From positions 4,785,795-4,849,794 of the forward strand of contig JAJEKV010000002.1 of the NCBI GenBank assembly GCA_021234155.1: a stretch of DNA of 64,000 nucleotides. The letters are read 5' to 3'. The notes beneath the pieces were generated by a model. The model worked only from the letters and a program-made list of their open reading frames with translations. It was not told the origin of the DNA and made no database searches. This document shows, in pieces, positions 11,867-24,479 of the stretch. The DNA comes from Isoetes taiwanensis. Taxonomy: Eukaryota > Streptophyta > Lycopodiopsida > Isoetales > Isoetaceae. The translations under genes were made by a program, and so were the position numbers. Numbering within the stretch: position 1 is the first letter of the stretch; every line of letters starts with the position of its first letter.

Positions 11867-12439
11867 TCTATCCCCCTTGAAATAATGTTGTCCTCAGCAT
11901 TGAAGATTAGGTGGTTAACTTATGTAACAATTATTAATTAATGAGATTGCCAACAGACATACGTTATCATATAATAGAAAAGGTTAGAGAGAGATCACAA
12001 GTGATCAAAGTTTTGGACCAAAGTCCTTCTACACTATGGACATATCACAACAAAGATAAGATGCACAACAAGAAGGTCCTCAGTGTACCATAAAGGAACA
12101 CACATAACAAAACAGAACATGGCCCCCAAAGTGAGCCTTCAGATAACTGCAGATGTCGCCGCATGGACTACTCACCTGTAGAATTACGATACATCAGTAC
12201 TTAATATAATTATGTAAAATTATGGTTGAAGGGACCACCCCCTTGAATAATAAAAATGAAAATGAGGGAATCCTATGATGCCTAAGGCTTGCAATTTGTC
12301 TCGGTGTAAGGAATGACAAGGTTCCCATTATTACCATAGATGATTGCATCCTAATATGCCTATATGATGATTCCCATCTTAGGATGTATCTAAACCCAAT
12401 CCCCTGCATGATCCCTGCCGGATCTAGCACTCAACTACT

Positions 12440-13200
12440 TACCATTGGAGTTGGAGTCGATAGCATCGTGGATAGTCTGATCTTGGCATTGTCGCATAAA
12501 GTTTGGGTAAGCCTTATCAAGATCCTGCTTAAGGACTCAAGTGGCATCCTCTATTAGCAAGTGTTTCCACTTAACCAAATGCTGTAATATCTGGATTCTT
12601 CGCGTTTGCTTATATGATCTATCGAGAAGATCTTCTAGAATGATTTCCAATTGTTTGTTGGTCATTTCTTGAAGTGTCGGTGTATCAAGAATCTCTTGAG
12701 GATCTGGGGTATGCTTCTTCAAAAGGCTTTTATGAAAAACTTTATGGACTTTAAGATGTGCCGGCAAATTCAACTTATAAGCTTGAGGACCTATCCATTG
12801 AATTATCTCGAAGGGTCCCGCCCATCGTGGTGCCAGTTTCTTGCAATTGCCAATCTTGAGCTTGGCCTACTTAACCTTGATCTTCAACCATACCAAATCA
12901 CTAACTTGAAACTCACGTGGCGTCCGGTGCTTGTCAGCAATACTCTTTTGTCGACTTCACGCTGCCAATAAATACCCTCAGACTTCTTCTACCAAGGCTT
13001 GCATATCCGTGAGAAAGTGCTATGAGAAAACTACCTTGGAAACTGGGTTATGCCACGTGTCTGGAGTGAGGCATTTGCCATAGGTAATCATAAAGGGAGA
13101 CATCCTTGAAGACTCCCACTTAGTGATATTATAAGTGAGATTTACCTATGTTTTGAGATTAGCAGATAAGTCCGCTTCTTGAGGCTAGTTGAGAGTCCCC
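12440..13200 (-). pseudogene. Ty3/gypsy integrase C-terminus and chromodomain, decayed
   Basis: On the minus strand the order is a MITYGKCL-type segment, a KLAPRWAGPF segment, LNLPAHLKVHKVFHKSLLKKH split between frames, then a chromodomain-like end (LLDRSYKQTR...LVKWKHL...EDAT). This is the standard 3' end of plant chromoviral pol, where the integrase tail and chromodomain direct insertion into chromatin. Frameshifts and stops are frequent, and no reverse transcriptase or protease is visible upstream (13200 onward). A polypurine tract and LTR follow at 11866 and below. The same domain recurs on the plus strand at 45690-46235. Confidence 0.8.
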
Positions 13201-13658
13201 CTTAGAGTATTTATAGGTTGCATTCCTCTCATTTTCATTAAACATCTTTGAGCCTTCCCCTTTGTGGTTGCATGCCCGTTGGATGTTTTTCGTCCCCGCT
13301 CTTGTGTTGCTTTGATGTACTGTTTTTGCGCATGGCAATTATGTATTGCCTTGCATATGGCAATCGCCGGACTTATGTGATTCGTTGGCATCCTTCCGTG
13401 GTTGCTTTGAGATCTGGTGTTGTACATGCTTTATTCCCAGGCGCGGTTTGTTGGTTTTGTTGTGATGTCTAGCCTGATTAGAGTGTTTTGATGCTGTGTT
13501 CATTTAGTCAATAAATTCTGCATTTGCTTTGACATTTTGGCCACGTTAGCTGTCGCCCGTGGGCAAGGTTGAATGCTGGAGCAAATCTCATCTCATGCTC
13601 CTTCCAAAACATATTGCCGGCAAGGATCGAGGTACGGGGTTAGCTGGTTTCCAGCCTT

Positions 13659-13768
13659 AATTCAAATTCGATCCTGGGCTTAAAATTTTAAGAGGTCAGA
13701 ACCACTCAGAACCACTGAACAGTGGTTCTGACCTCTTAAAATTTTAAGCCCAGGATCGAATTTGAATT
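13659..13768. repeat. 48-bp perfect inverted repeat with 14-nt spacer
   Basis: Arms 13659-13706 and 13721-13768 are exact reverse complements. The spacer repeats CAGAACCACT, so an alternative inner stem (CAGAACCACTG/CAGTGGTTCTG) is also possible. The arms include the self-complementary TTAAAATTTTAA. No ORF or transposon boundary explains it. Confidence 0.95.
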
Positions 13769-13769
13769 C

Positions 13770-15940
13770 TGACAAATTATCAGGGGCGTAGGTAGGATTC
13801 CTGTGGTGGTAATTCATTTGTCTGTTTAGATCATTTGGCCTTAGTGGAAACAACCCATTTTAGTCTGTTATCCACTTTGTAAATAATCCGTTGATGGCAA
13901 CCAAAGTTTCGTGGGATTTTTGCTTTTGGCAAGAGTTTGAATTGGTTTGACTATGTCTTCCCCAGCATTACATAGATGCTAGTAGCTTTGGATTGAATAA
14001 TATTTGCTAGAATTACATAGATGCTGGTAGCTTTGGATTGAATAATATATATTTTTTCGTAGCCAGTATCCAACTTCACAGGTGCTTTAAGCAGACCGTA
14101 GGGACGGGAACTTACTGGTAAACCAAGGTTCTTTGTCGAAAATCTCTGGATCTATCGCTAGGGTTTTTGTTACCAGTTCCAGTTCCTAGCTGCATAGCAT
14201 TCAAATAAGTTCCTAGCGGCATAGCATTCAAATAAGTCCTTTTGGAACAGGGCTGCTATTACTTAGGTATGGCTTCTCTCACATGGAATTATCTTTGTAT
14301 GCTGGTAGTTCTATTGTATGATGGGCTTGCCTAGTGGAATTGCTGGACACATGCAGTGCAACACTCAGGGGTGTTTGTGCTTTAGCCAAACCACAAATTT
14401 GTTCGCTTGTGCTTAGTCCGTTTCCTTTTTGCATTTGTTGTGCTATCAGAGACTTGGTTCTATAAGAGGCTTAGTGATATTGTGTGACGTTACCATTTGT
14501 TAGTGTGTTTGGCTCTATTCTTGCAAGCGTCTAGAATGTTGCAAGCATCTAATAAATATGATCATTTGAGATCCTGTTGGACGTCGGCCTCTGTTGTTCT
14601 GGATTTCAGAGATGACATTGTATTTTTCACCTTTTCTACGGTTGTATGTTTGTCATGTCAGACATGAACGTTAGATGATGTGTTGCCATGCTTTGAGGCA
14701 TTGATTTGAACTACATAATTTATGATTCCTTGTTTTCTGTCTTTGGAGCACAGTGATTTGAATTTTGTGCAGACCAGTTGTAATTGCTATTCACGTCATA
14801 TTTGTTGAGTTGGCAGTCCTGCGATCATATTCAAGTCCATTCAGAATCTGGATTTTGTAGGTTTGTGTATCCATTCCATACATTCTGTGGGAAGATGGCT
14901 AGTGCCTTTGAGTCTGAATTGGTGATACTTTAAGACTATTGCACGTTGGATCTGGCTGTTGTTTTGTTCGTAGACTACTGTTTGTGCATCCTTGGCTTGT
15001 TACTTATCAGGTAGTTCTCAGTTACAAATAGATGTTCAATTCTAGGTTGCTTTTTTACCGAGGTTCAATTCGGACTGTTGTTCCTTTGCTCCGCGTGTTG
15101 ATCCTTGTCCATGCTATCGTTTAAAGTCAAACCAGATTGGTCTTCAATATGCATGCCAAACCTGAAGTCGTCACTATGTGTAGTTTCAGTCTAGAGGTTT
15201 TTCATTTCTCTAGCCTAAGCTGGCGTTATTTCAGTCTTTTGTTCTTTATATGCTAGTTATACAGCTGCATGAGAGTAGAGGTCAGCTGGCTTATTTTCTA
15301 AGCATATTGTCCTTATAGAAATTTGGTACCTTTTGGGTATATTGGTTGTCGTCCAAGCTCTTTTGATTGTCTAATAAATGAAAGGTAGTTCTTTTGTCTT
15401 CATGCTTGCGGATTTTAGTGGCCTGTATTATTAGTCGGTTGCATTTCCACCACACTTCTTGTTCTTGCAGGGTACAATATTGTGAAGTGCCATATTTTAA
15501 GTACCATATTTCTTTCTACAAGCATGTTCTCCTTTGTTTGGGCCCGTTAAGTTCATTATGCAGGTCTGATTGCACAGATTTGAAGCCAACTGCCTTTTTC
15601 AGTAAGCAATCTTGAAGCTGTTCAAACTCAGAGTTCCAAGCACCAAGATAGGAACTAAATGCCTCTATTCGAAAGCATTGCATTGTAGCTAATTACTGAC
15701 TATTGCTGCAAAATTTGATTTACTTTGAGGGTAGCACTCTAGTTGTGCTTTCACAGGGCAAGGGAGAAGAGGGAAATCATATTACAATGGTGGTTGCTCC
15801 AGTTGAAGCCATTTATTTTCAGATAACATATCAGAGGAAGTTGGTAGGTTAGCTTTGATGGTACTTGCTACAGCCTGAGGCCATTGTCTAATATTTGTTA
15901 ACTCATGTTTAAGTGGGAAACAATGAGGCAATGAGTTATG
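13770..15940. other. no gene recognised; T-rich non-coding stretch
   Basis: The sequence is T-rich on the plus strand with scattered short ORFs lacking family features. It contains a 45-bp-offset duplication (13967-14003 and 14012-14048, ATTACATAGATGCT...GAATAATAT) and a short duplicate GCATAGCATTCAAATAAGT near 14190-14240. It could be an intron or a decayed element. Confidence 0.5.
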
Positions 15941-15941
15941 T

Positions 15942-16862
15942 GCCGCTCACATGGACCATGAGTTTTGCGGGGGCTGAAGTCCAGCTGGCCCGCGCTGATA
16001 GCCCTTTCCCCGTAGCCGTTCACATATGGCTGAGCGATTTTTTCCTCCTTATTCCCAGCAGCTTAGATTAGAAACTATGTGTATGACCGCGTTTCAGCCA
16101 GAATAATACCGGATCGGATGAATCTACCGATAGCCCAGGCCGATTGGGGACTGCTTCCGATTGCTTCTATTCTTCAATTCCGATTGCTTCTATTCCGATT
16201 GGGTACTGCCAGTTTTCTTCTATTCTTTGCTAGGCAGATTGCTTACAGGCCAAATTCCAAGATTTGGAGAATTCCTCAGGCCGATTATAGGCGGATTGTA
16301 ACAAACGGATTCAGGCCGATAATCAGCTGGGAAGGCCGATTACAGGCCGTTTACAGGAAGGGCGATTGGGCTGGGGCTGTATATCAGAAATCTATGGGAT
16401 GCCAAATATCAGAATGGGCGAAATAAGAGAGGATTGGAAGGAATAGGATCGGAATGGGAGGGATAGGAGTTGAAGACCAGAAGGAATAGGATCGGAATGG
16501 GAGGAAGGATTGAAGACAGGATTGATTTGAGTGGATTAAAAACCGGATTGAAGAATGGAGCGCCAGGAATGGGCCAGATCTGAAAAATATCGAGCAAGAA
16601 GGTGATGATTAGCCTTTTCGATTCTGATTTGTAGTTATTTCTTCGCGATTACAGCTGCCCGGATTCTATTAATCAGCCTGATGAGTGCATATGAACGTGT
16701 TTTTTCCCCTGCTGAATCCTCCTAGCTGAGTAAGCCAGAAATCAGCCGAGCCCAATTTAGGGGGTCAGCTCGCGCGCCATGAACGGCGCGATGCTGAGTC
16801 CAAAATGTTAAGCTGCTGAAAAATAGAGCAGCGCGGGGAGAATCACGGCCCATGTGAACGGC
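15942..16862. mobile_element. TIR element of about 920 bp
   Basis: Left terminus GCCGCTCACATGGACCATGA (15942-15961) is matched in inverted orientation by 16843-16862 with a few differences, and weaker complementarity continues inward (CCCGCGCTG, CAGCAGCTTA). The interior is dense in CCGATT/AATCGG motifs and in copies of GGAATAGGATCGGAATGGGA (16440-16510). No transposase is seen, so this would be a non-autonomous DNA element. No target-site duplication was found. Confidence 0.45.
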
Positions 16863-16869
16863 CCATTAG

Positions 16870-18600
16870 TGTACTTACATATCAAGGTTGCCTCCTAGTT
16901 CTGCTCACTTTGGAACAATTTGTTTATTGGTTTTCGTTCCTCCTTGTACCTTTATTTCCCACCAGTTGGATCGTCTGTATCTCATTTATTCGGTGTATAA
17001 CTGTCTCGTGTCTGGCATTTTATGTTTTTGCACACGTGGTCACGTTTATGGTTCTGTATCAATTGATTCTTGTTGTTGACAGTTTTGGCTTGGAATTCTC
17101 TTGAGATATTTTTGAGATATTTATGACGTGATGTCTCCTTTATAATTATATGTCGTTTTGTCTATAGGCCCCTATAGTTTGTATTTATTTGTCATGTTAT
17201 GCCCGTCTTAGATTCCACGACCTCGTAGACCTTGCTAAGGTGGTATGATCCAACATCATCGTGTATAGTAAATGTCAATAGAGTCGGTTTGCTTGAATTC
17301 GTAGTTTCTGGATTTGGCACAAACAAACAATACCAAAAAGCCTACATAGGAAGCTTATTATATTTTGTCCTGTCATATTGATTCACGGTTTGGTGATTGG
17401 CTCATTGCATGCTTGTCTAGGTGCATAGTTGAGTCTTTTTAGTCAAGATTGTAGCTAAAACATGTGGCATATTCAAGGTCTAAGTTGTTCACGGTCACTG
17501 TTTGGTTTGGAGTTGCCAATAATGTCGATTCATGCTCACCTCTAGTTGGCTAACTAGTATGTATGTTGCTTGGCTCTTTTTGCAGTTGTATGACTAGGTA
17601 ACCTGTGTGTGAGATTTTAATCAAGTTTAAAATTGCTTGCTTTTCCTTGGAGATTTTTATATAGATTCATGCGAGAATGGCCCATGAGCTATTGGAGCTT
17701 TCAGTAATGCGGTGCAAGGATGGCGCAGAAGCTTCGGAACAGATTGGTGCAGAAATGGCCCATGGGCTTGGAGATCTCAGTATTTTAGTTTATTTTTTCT
17801 CTTTGCTCTCCAACGACGAGTTGACCTTTAGTACTTGCCCTTGCACAGTCGTGGTATGGTATAAGTATGGTAAGTAAAGATCCTTGGTCTAGTGGGTAGA
17901 TGGTATAATGCTTTGATGGCTAAGTTCCTTGACGTAGTAGGTAGATGGTATAATGCTTTGATGGTTTTGGCTCGCTTGAGGAAAGTAATTTTGGTTGGGG
18001 TGTGTCATATGGAAGTAGGTTTAGTTTATGTGAAAGCATTTACTCTTGGTCGCCTTTTTTCTATGGTGCTTTTTGTTATGTTGATGATTGACATTGCTCT
18101 GACCTTTTCCCCTATCCTTATGTGATAGCCAAGCTTTTGTACATGTTGCTCTCACTTGTACGTCTTTAGGAAGTCCATTATGGAGGTTGTGCTTTTTGGT
18201 TTGTTGATGATTGGTGCCACCTTGACCTTTACATTATCTCCTATCCTTATGGGATAGCCAAGCTTTTGTGGATGTTGCTCTCACTTGTGCATCTTTAGAA
18301 AGTCCATTATGGAGGTTGTGCTTCTTGTACTTTGTTGTGGCATTCTAGTGCCTTTAAATTTGCATTTTGGAAGGATGCTTCCGTGAGTTGGTGCATGTTT
18401 TTTTATGTCAAGTTGTTTTTTGAGCCTATGGTTTATTGCTATTGTTTGAATAGGGTGTATTCTTGAGCCTATATGTTCGCGTATGCTAGTTATAATATTG
18501 TTTGTACTGGCACCACCATTATGATCATAACCCGTGAGATATTATCTATGCACAACCTTGCATTTCCCCTGGACAGTAACCTTTGCTTGCAGTTCATCTC
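16870..18600. other. no gene recognised; internally duplicated sequence
   Basis: T/G-rich sequence without a recognisable ORF. It holds a 45-bp direct duplication around 17898-17960 (GTAGATGGTATAATGCTTTG) and a duplication of about 115 bp (about 18107-18215 against 18226-18320, sharing GATAGCCAAGCTTTTGT and AAGTCCATTATGGAGG). Confidence 0.5.
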
Positions 18601-20349
18601 TGTCGGATGGGCATATTTGCCCTTTATTCCAAGATCTGGACCGTACATAGCAATCCTCGTTTGTGGGATATGCATGTACAAGTTTTTGTATACTGTATAT
18701 TAAAGTTTGCAAAATACTATAAGGTTTGAGAGAATGTACTCAATGGTGTTAATTTTGTACATGTATTGTAAATTTTTTGGGGGTTTAAGAGGGATTTTAA
18801 TTTAAATGTGTCAAATGCAATGGTTTGTGTTAATAATGTTAATGGTAGTTGTGTGTTGATTATTATATTAAAAAATTTTTTGGGCCCTTCGGGCCCTAAC
18901 TAAAGCAAACATAGGTAAACTTTATGGGCTAGTTAGCCTGTTTATGTTTATGTAGTGTGTAAGTGCCAAGAAATATACACCATAGAGGTTGTTTATGCCA
19001 CACCATCAGTAAACACTGCCATACCATCAGTTACATGAGAATCTTAACGCACAAGTTAAAACATTATAGAATAATATTACATTATTTATGGTAAAACATG
19101 TTATCGGACCTATTGATCTAGATAAAACTATTTATCAGCAAGGTAAAAAATTCCATACAAGTGACAAATGTAAGGACATCAAATTGATCCGCGTGAGTAG
19201 TAGACATTAGTTCAATTTCATGTAGCCAGCTAGTATGGTACAAACTTGGAGGAGGGCACTACTCATCAGCAATGTAAAAAATTTCTACACCAACAATCAG
19301 AAAACAAGTCCAAGAACGTCGAAGAACGTCAATGCTTCACATGATAAGCAGATAATACCAGCTTGTAGGCTTGATATCCTTATCCTTCCATGATCTGTAA
19401 GTGCAACTCCTAAATTTATTAAGCTAAATGAACGACAACTCTAAGATATGTATGCTAAATGGAACTGCAAAAGGCTTTCTGGCAACAAACTAGATGATAC
19501 AGGATCACATAATTGATTTCCAAATCAAATTTCCATCAGTATAGCATGAGCGTAAAAACCTAACAGAGAAGATGCTGCATTGGGAGCACAAAATTTCATC
19601 TCAGTTCCAGGCTTAGAAACCAAAAAGGAAACTCAAAATCTCTAATCTAACTTCCTGCTAGCTATATGGGCTTAGCTGGATCTTGCTTCACTAGCACAAG
19701 GCAACTCCGCTTTAACCGGCCAGAGAGGGGGCCCATAGATTACCTCCCCGGGAGCACAAAGCAAAGTCATAATCAACGAATTGAAAGTACCGCAATTAAT
19801 TTTCCGGGAACTAGAAACATCATTGGACTGATATCTTTGGGAGTTCAAGGTAAACCCGGAAAGGTATGCTCCCCATAAGATAGTTATGACTGTCAACATC
19901 AAGACAACTCCTTTCTCAAACTCGCCCGGGCCGAGAAAGTACGTATTTCACAACACAAAGATTCATACTACAAATCTTCTTCCTGTTTCTTCATTTTCAT
20001 GCTTTGTGAATGAAATACATTGCTGCATCCATAGCTGCATCAGCAACAGAATCGCTGAAACCACAGAATACATGTGTTGCATGCAGCGACATTTCATTTA
20101 AGTAGAAATTTTTAACCTGCATTACAACAAGAACATTTAAGTAGAAATGCGGGTAGAAATATGAGATAGAAGAAATATGGGTATGCCCATCTTATTCGTT
20201 ATTGCAAAGGTGCGATGGCGCTTCCCCATCTCCGTGGACCGCAAATGACAAGAGGGGTTTTGAGTTTTGAACTAAAGCTTATACAACAACCACCAAGGTA
20301 ACTTTTCAACGAACCCAAATGAGAAAAAGCGAGCACAGTTTTACTTAGT

Positions 20350-20879
20350 TACCTCCAACCGAGGAAGCTTGGTTGTGCCAGTTTTTACACCTCCCTCTGT
20401 CAACCTCATCCTTTCCTGAAGCTTGTTCTTCACAAAACGGAGCTTTGCTTGCAATTCCCTAACGCTGGAAACCTGGCAACGTACAGATACCATGTCCTCC
20501 TAAGTAGTTATGGAGGCCTAACCAGAACTTCCTTGTAAGAACTTGGTCCCTTTAGTTGCCTATAGCTGTCATACCAGGACCGTTCATCATTGAAAGCTTC
20601 CTTCATGTCCTCCTTGTGGCTTGTGGCGAGCTTTAGCAATGCGGACCATCAATGCTAACACCTGAAATGCATCATCCAAATACTTGAGACTTGATAAATA
20701 AGGCCTGAGTTCACCCTTTTATGGATCGGAGTCTTTGCTTTTCATGGGGCTCTTGGCAGCTAGCATATTCACATATTCACAGCCTGTAATCTTATCTTGC
20801 TAATCCCTGTTGTTGCAGATTTGCAAGCCCTGTTTCGTGCCCTAAAATGCTATCCACGAGGCTTGCATGTTCAGCCCCT
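20350..20879 (-). pseudogene. fragment of an unrecognised coiled-coil plant gene
   Basis: Read on the minus strand, consecutive protein-like blocks appear: an AEHASLVDSILGHE segment, a KGELRPYLSSLKYLDDAFQ segment, an EDMKEAFNDERSWYDSYRQ segment and a VRELQAKLRFVKNKLQERMR segment ending at a GTAACT splice-donor-like site. In-frame stops and single-base shifts interrupt them. The charge pattern and heptads suggest a coiled-coil protein, but I do not recognise the family. It lies within the inverted-repeat composite, consistent with capture. Confidence 0.4.
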
Positions 20880-20959
20880 AAAATAAAAAGAGGGCTTTTG
20901 TTGTGAGCCCTTGGATGTTGGACCATTGAAAAAAAAAGTTCAATCAACGACTAAGAAAT

Positions 20960-21117
20960 GGTGCACTCTAGATGTACGCATTAGTACATCTATTCGAATA
21001 TGTAGCATTATAACAGGGGGTTTTTTTTGTGATTTTATACGCTTTTTGGCATGGTTTTCATATGATTTCATGGGCGTATTCATGTGGACGTACTAAATGG
21101 TATTTCTAGAGTGCACC
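20960..21117. mobile_element. MITE, 158 bp, 13-bp TIRs
   Basis: The ends GGTGCACTCTAGA and TCTAGAGTGCACC are perfect inverted repeats. The interior is T-rich and non-coding. Relatives are visible in part at 23517-23567 (inverted, GTAGCATAATAACAGGGGG complement) and at about 62290-62395 (ending CTAAATAGTATTTCTAGAG), so the family is dispersed. I could not identify a target-site duplication. Confidence 0.65.
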
Positions 21118-21689
21118 TATTTGTTAGCCATTGATTTTAAAGAGAGGGAAAATCGTGTGGTTGGGGCTTTTATTGTTTGCATGTTGTTTTAGTTTAGGTT
21201 TCAAATATTAGGTTAATATTAGAAGGAATCGAATCTCTTTGTGATCCTCTGTTTTGCGAATTGAAGTTGATCTGTTTTTTGCATCCGAAGCAGACGCGCA
21301 GATTGATCCTTAAGACGGAGTTGGGTTCTTTGCTTCCCAAGCTCTTCGTCTATACAAGATAGATCTCTACATGCTTATCAGGCTTTTAGGATATGGCGCC
21401 AGTGCACGGAAATTCCTCAAGTGTTTTATAGGAGTTCACAAACCAAAGGCGCTTGAATTAGCTATGCCCCCGCAATCGTTGTGGTGGGTAACGCTAATAG
21501 CTGCTCTAAGGAGAGCAAAGGTACAGATTCACCCCGGTTCAATAATGGACATCACGGCATGTCTCGTAATGGGGCTTTTACGCAGAGCCTGGTAAGAATT
21601 TATTTCGCACTCTTCTCTGCTCAAGGACTTGTTAAATAAACTTGCTCAAGCTTTCTAGGCTAGCAGAGTAATGTAATTTAAGAGTGATC

Positions 21690-22037
21690 AGGAGCCTTAA
21701 TCTTTTTTTTTTTTTTTCCCCTGCCATATTTGCTGGCCGTTACCATGTCTGTGGCATAGAACTGATCACAAATAAATCCTTGTGCTGGGGTATGAATGAT
21801 GCCCATCAGTGTGATGTTCCTGCCAATTATACCTTCTCCTCGCTAGCACTGGGAGATAATCATACCCGCTGCCTTGGTTGTGACCATGAAGCCGTCTGTG
21901 GGGAGAACACCTATGGCGGCTGCAACCCCACGCCATTGGAGTTCCTTTTGCTCGATCAACGCGCAGCGGACTCCTACACTTGTGGTGTCGGGGAAAGATC
22001 AACAAAGTATTCTATCTTTGGGGTAATTATTTGGTGA
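21690..22037 (+). pseudogene. CRINKLY4-type receptor kinase ectodomain fragment
   Basis: CRINKLY4 receptor kinases carry extracellular RCC1-like 'crinkly' repeats built around CGI/CGL and CWG motifs. This ORF contains AGRYHVCGIE, LCWGMN, LALGDNHTR and SYTCGVG in that order, matching the repeat pattern. The expected W is lost in the second CWG (seen as VCGENTYGG), there is no signal peptide, transmembrane segment or kinase domain, and 21280-21600 upstream has only weakly similar blocks. It is a partial, probably captured copy inside the 18603-23516 composite. Confidence 0.6.
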
Positions 22038-23627
22038 TGCTAACCATTTAGTTTGTAGTGGGGCATATGTCAAGGATCTTGCAAGCATGATGAATATTAC
22101 TTAGCGGTGTAAGTGCCCTAGAGAACCGAGAAAATTTGCTTGGACTGCTCATCCTAGAGAAACCGCTCATCCTAGAGAAACCGAGAAAATTTGCTTGGAC
22201 TTCTGGGTTGTAATTACCAACAGGGGATTTTCGGTTTCTGAATAATCGGCCAGAATACCGGTCAAGATATGCCCTTTGGCTTTGCTTTTCGGTTGAAGCC
22301 CTCCAATATGCGGTACATGTTTGTCTCTTTGATCCCCATTCATTCATTTCTCTCAGATTGATTCATTTGTTCTATAAATGGTAGAAGTTTCTGTGCACAG
22401 TAGTTCCTTTTTGTACTTGCACGGTGGCATGATTGAGATCAAATCATTCTCATAATAAGGAAAAAAATACAATTTATCAACTTTTGTATCACAAATTTAC
22501 TTCTAGCATCCAAATACTACTTTTTGATCTTAGATGTGTGCATGTAATTTGTTTGAGTTTCCAGTTCCAGCTTGCTAGCTCTTCTTTGTTTGTTTGTTCT
22601 TGCTTGTTTGCTTGCTTGCTTGCTTGTAGAAAGGTTCTCCCTATGATACAAGCATTATGATACAAGCATCAGATACTAAAGAAGTTACAATCTATTAAAT
22701 GTTGATTGCCTTGGAAAGCGATCCAAGAAGGCAGTGGTCACTTAATCATGAAAAATATGCGTAGATTTTGAAAAGTGGGGACAGTCCGGAGGCCCTAGTA
22801 CTAGCCCACAACATTGCCATGGAGTCCATCTCCACGGAGATTTTAGGGTTGTACTATACTAAGGCATTTGGTTGGCAAGTCGTAGCATTGTTGTTAAGTG
22901 CACAAATAATATGGCAATCTCTTACGATTGTTAAATGATTATTGGTCGGTCGGGTGGACATCTGGAGTTTCATCACAATGTATTCAATCCTCTTCTCTTC
23001 AAAGTCTATGCTTACCTTGCCATAGGCTCCTGGATATGCGTGGTCATACGTGTGGTAGTTACGTGTGGTAGTTATGAACATTACAGGATTGAAGACAACA
23101 CAAATGTTCTTTGATATGTTGCTGATTTGGCAAATTCTAAAATGCTTTTTATAACTTGAGTATGTGGTGTATATGTTGTATTGTTATAAATTGCTTATTT
23201 GTTTATTTGGTTTTTTTTCTTTTGTTAGGGCCCGAAGGGCCAAAAAATTTTTTAGTATAACTACCAACACATAACTACCATTAACATTAATTAAACAAAC
23301 CATTGCATTTCACACTTAAAATAAAATTCCCCCTTAAACCCCCTTTGGTTTAGGTGCATATTCACACGGGGGGCGACGTAGGGCGGCGAGAGCTGTTGGA
23401 TGAGCATATATGCCTTTTATACCTCGATCTGGACCGTACATAGAGATCCTCGTTTGTGGGGTATGTCTGTACAAGTTTTAGTATATTGTATAACACAGTT
23501 TGCGAAATACTATAAGAAAAGCGTACAAAAACACAAAGAAAACCCCCTGTTATTATGCTACATATTCTTTTGAGTTACTTCAATAAGCATTATGAATTCC
23601 ATGCAAGCCTTGACAGTTTTGGCATGA

Positions 23628-24442
23628 TGATATGGAGCATGCTAGGGGGAGTGGTCCGAAAAAGATTAAGGCAATGGGGCATAGGGATATCAATGATTGA
23701 CAAAAGGGGCAAGAAATCATATCCAAATATTTCAAGCAAAGGAATAGGAAAGCCTCATGCAATTATCTCTACAAAAAGGACGATATTTCCAAAGGAAAGG
23801 TTCATGCAAGGCTTTTTAGCAAAAGGAGGGGTTACCAAAATAGAACGGTAGCGTGGCTGTTAACAAAAGGGGACAGTCGAACTGATACAGGCGGCAGCAA
23901 TCAAAACAGATCGAGAGAAAGAGCCGACTTCTGCCAGCAAATCCGGCATCCTTAATCCGTCCCTGGTTGCGCATCTTCAAATCCGACCCCAGCAGCAGGG
24001 CTACGATTTTCTGCTACCTAATCCGGCACCCAAAGAACCAATTCCAGTCTGCCTTGTCCACAGTCTGCAGGTAGTTGACAGCCGTTGGGGAATCCACAAG
24101 CAAAGTTGTGACTGCAACCATCTTTGAGAGGCCTGCGGTTGAATCCATTCCCTACAGTTGGTAGCTGTGAGTAAAACCGTCTAAACCAAAGGCAGACGTA
24201 GATTGAGTAGATCTCGAGCTTATGGGAATTAAGCCTTGGTCAACTGTATTCGCCCTATAGCCCTTGGAAGTTGCCTTAATCCTGGATCCGGTTGGGTGGT
24301 AACTGGATGCTCCATAGCTTGATTGCGGAGATCAAGTTACATTGTTATTGAATAGAGCTGAAATAATATCTCTTCTTCTGTTTGAATCTATATCTTTGTT
24401 GGGTTAAGTGATAAAAGCTTTAAGAGTCCTTAAACCATATCA
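23628..24442 (+). repeat. 5' LTR of the gag-only element
   Basis: 815 bp, beginning TGATATGG and ending CCATATCA. It differs from the 3' LTR at about 23679 (G against A), within AAAGAACCAATT (C against T) and within GATTGAGTAG (G against A). Confidence 0.95.
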
Positions 24443-24444
24443 AG

Positions 24445-24458
24445 TGGTATCAGAGCCA
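24445..24458 (+). promoter_or_regulatory. primer-binding site for initiator tRNA-Met
   Basis: TGGTATCAGAGCC follows the 5' LTR after two bases and is complementary to the 3' end of plant initiator tRNA-Met, the usual primer for minus-strand synthesis in plant LTR elements. Confidence 0.95.
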
Positions 24459-24479
24459 GCCAATCCTCATACCTGATCA

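Larger units (their letters stand above)
18603..23516. mobile_element. composite unit: direct repeats A flanking inverted repeats B
   Basis: Block A (about 120 bp, containing ATCTGGACCGTACATAG) occurs in the same orientation at 18603-18722 and 23396-23516. Block B (about 120 bp) occurs in opposite orientations at 18779-18900 and 23225-23345, its inner end being the hairpin GGGCCCTTCGGGCCC. The order is A-B-interior-B'-A. The interior of 4.3 kb carries fragments of two host genes and a MITE but no transposase. A Pack-MULE-like TIR element that captured gene fragments, or two Helitron-type termini facing each other, are the main alternatives. Confidence 0.45.

Noticed and set aside
16079-16426. 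115-residue ORF in the TIR element
   Set aside because: Composition is driven by repeated CCGATT words; no domain and no homologue recalled.
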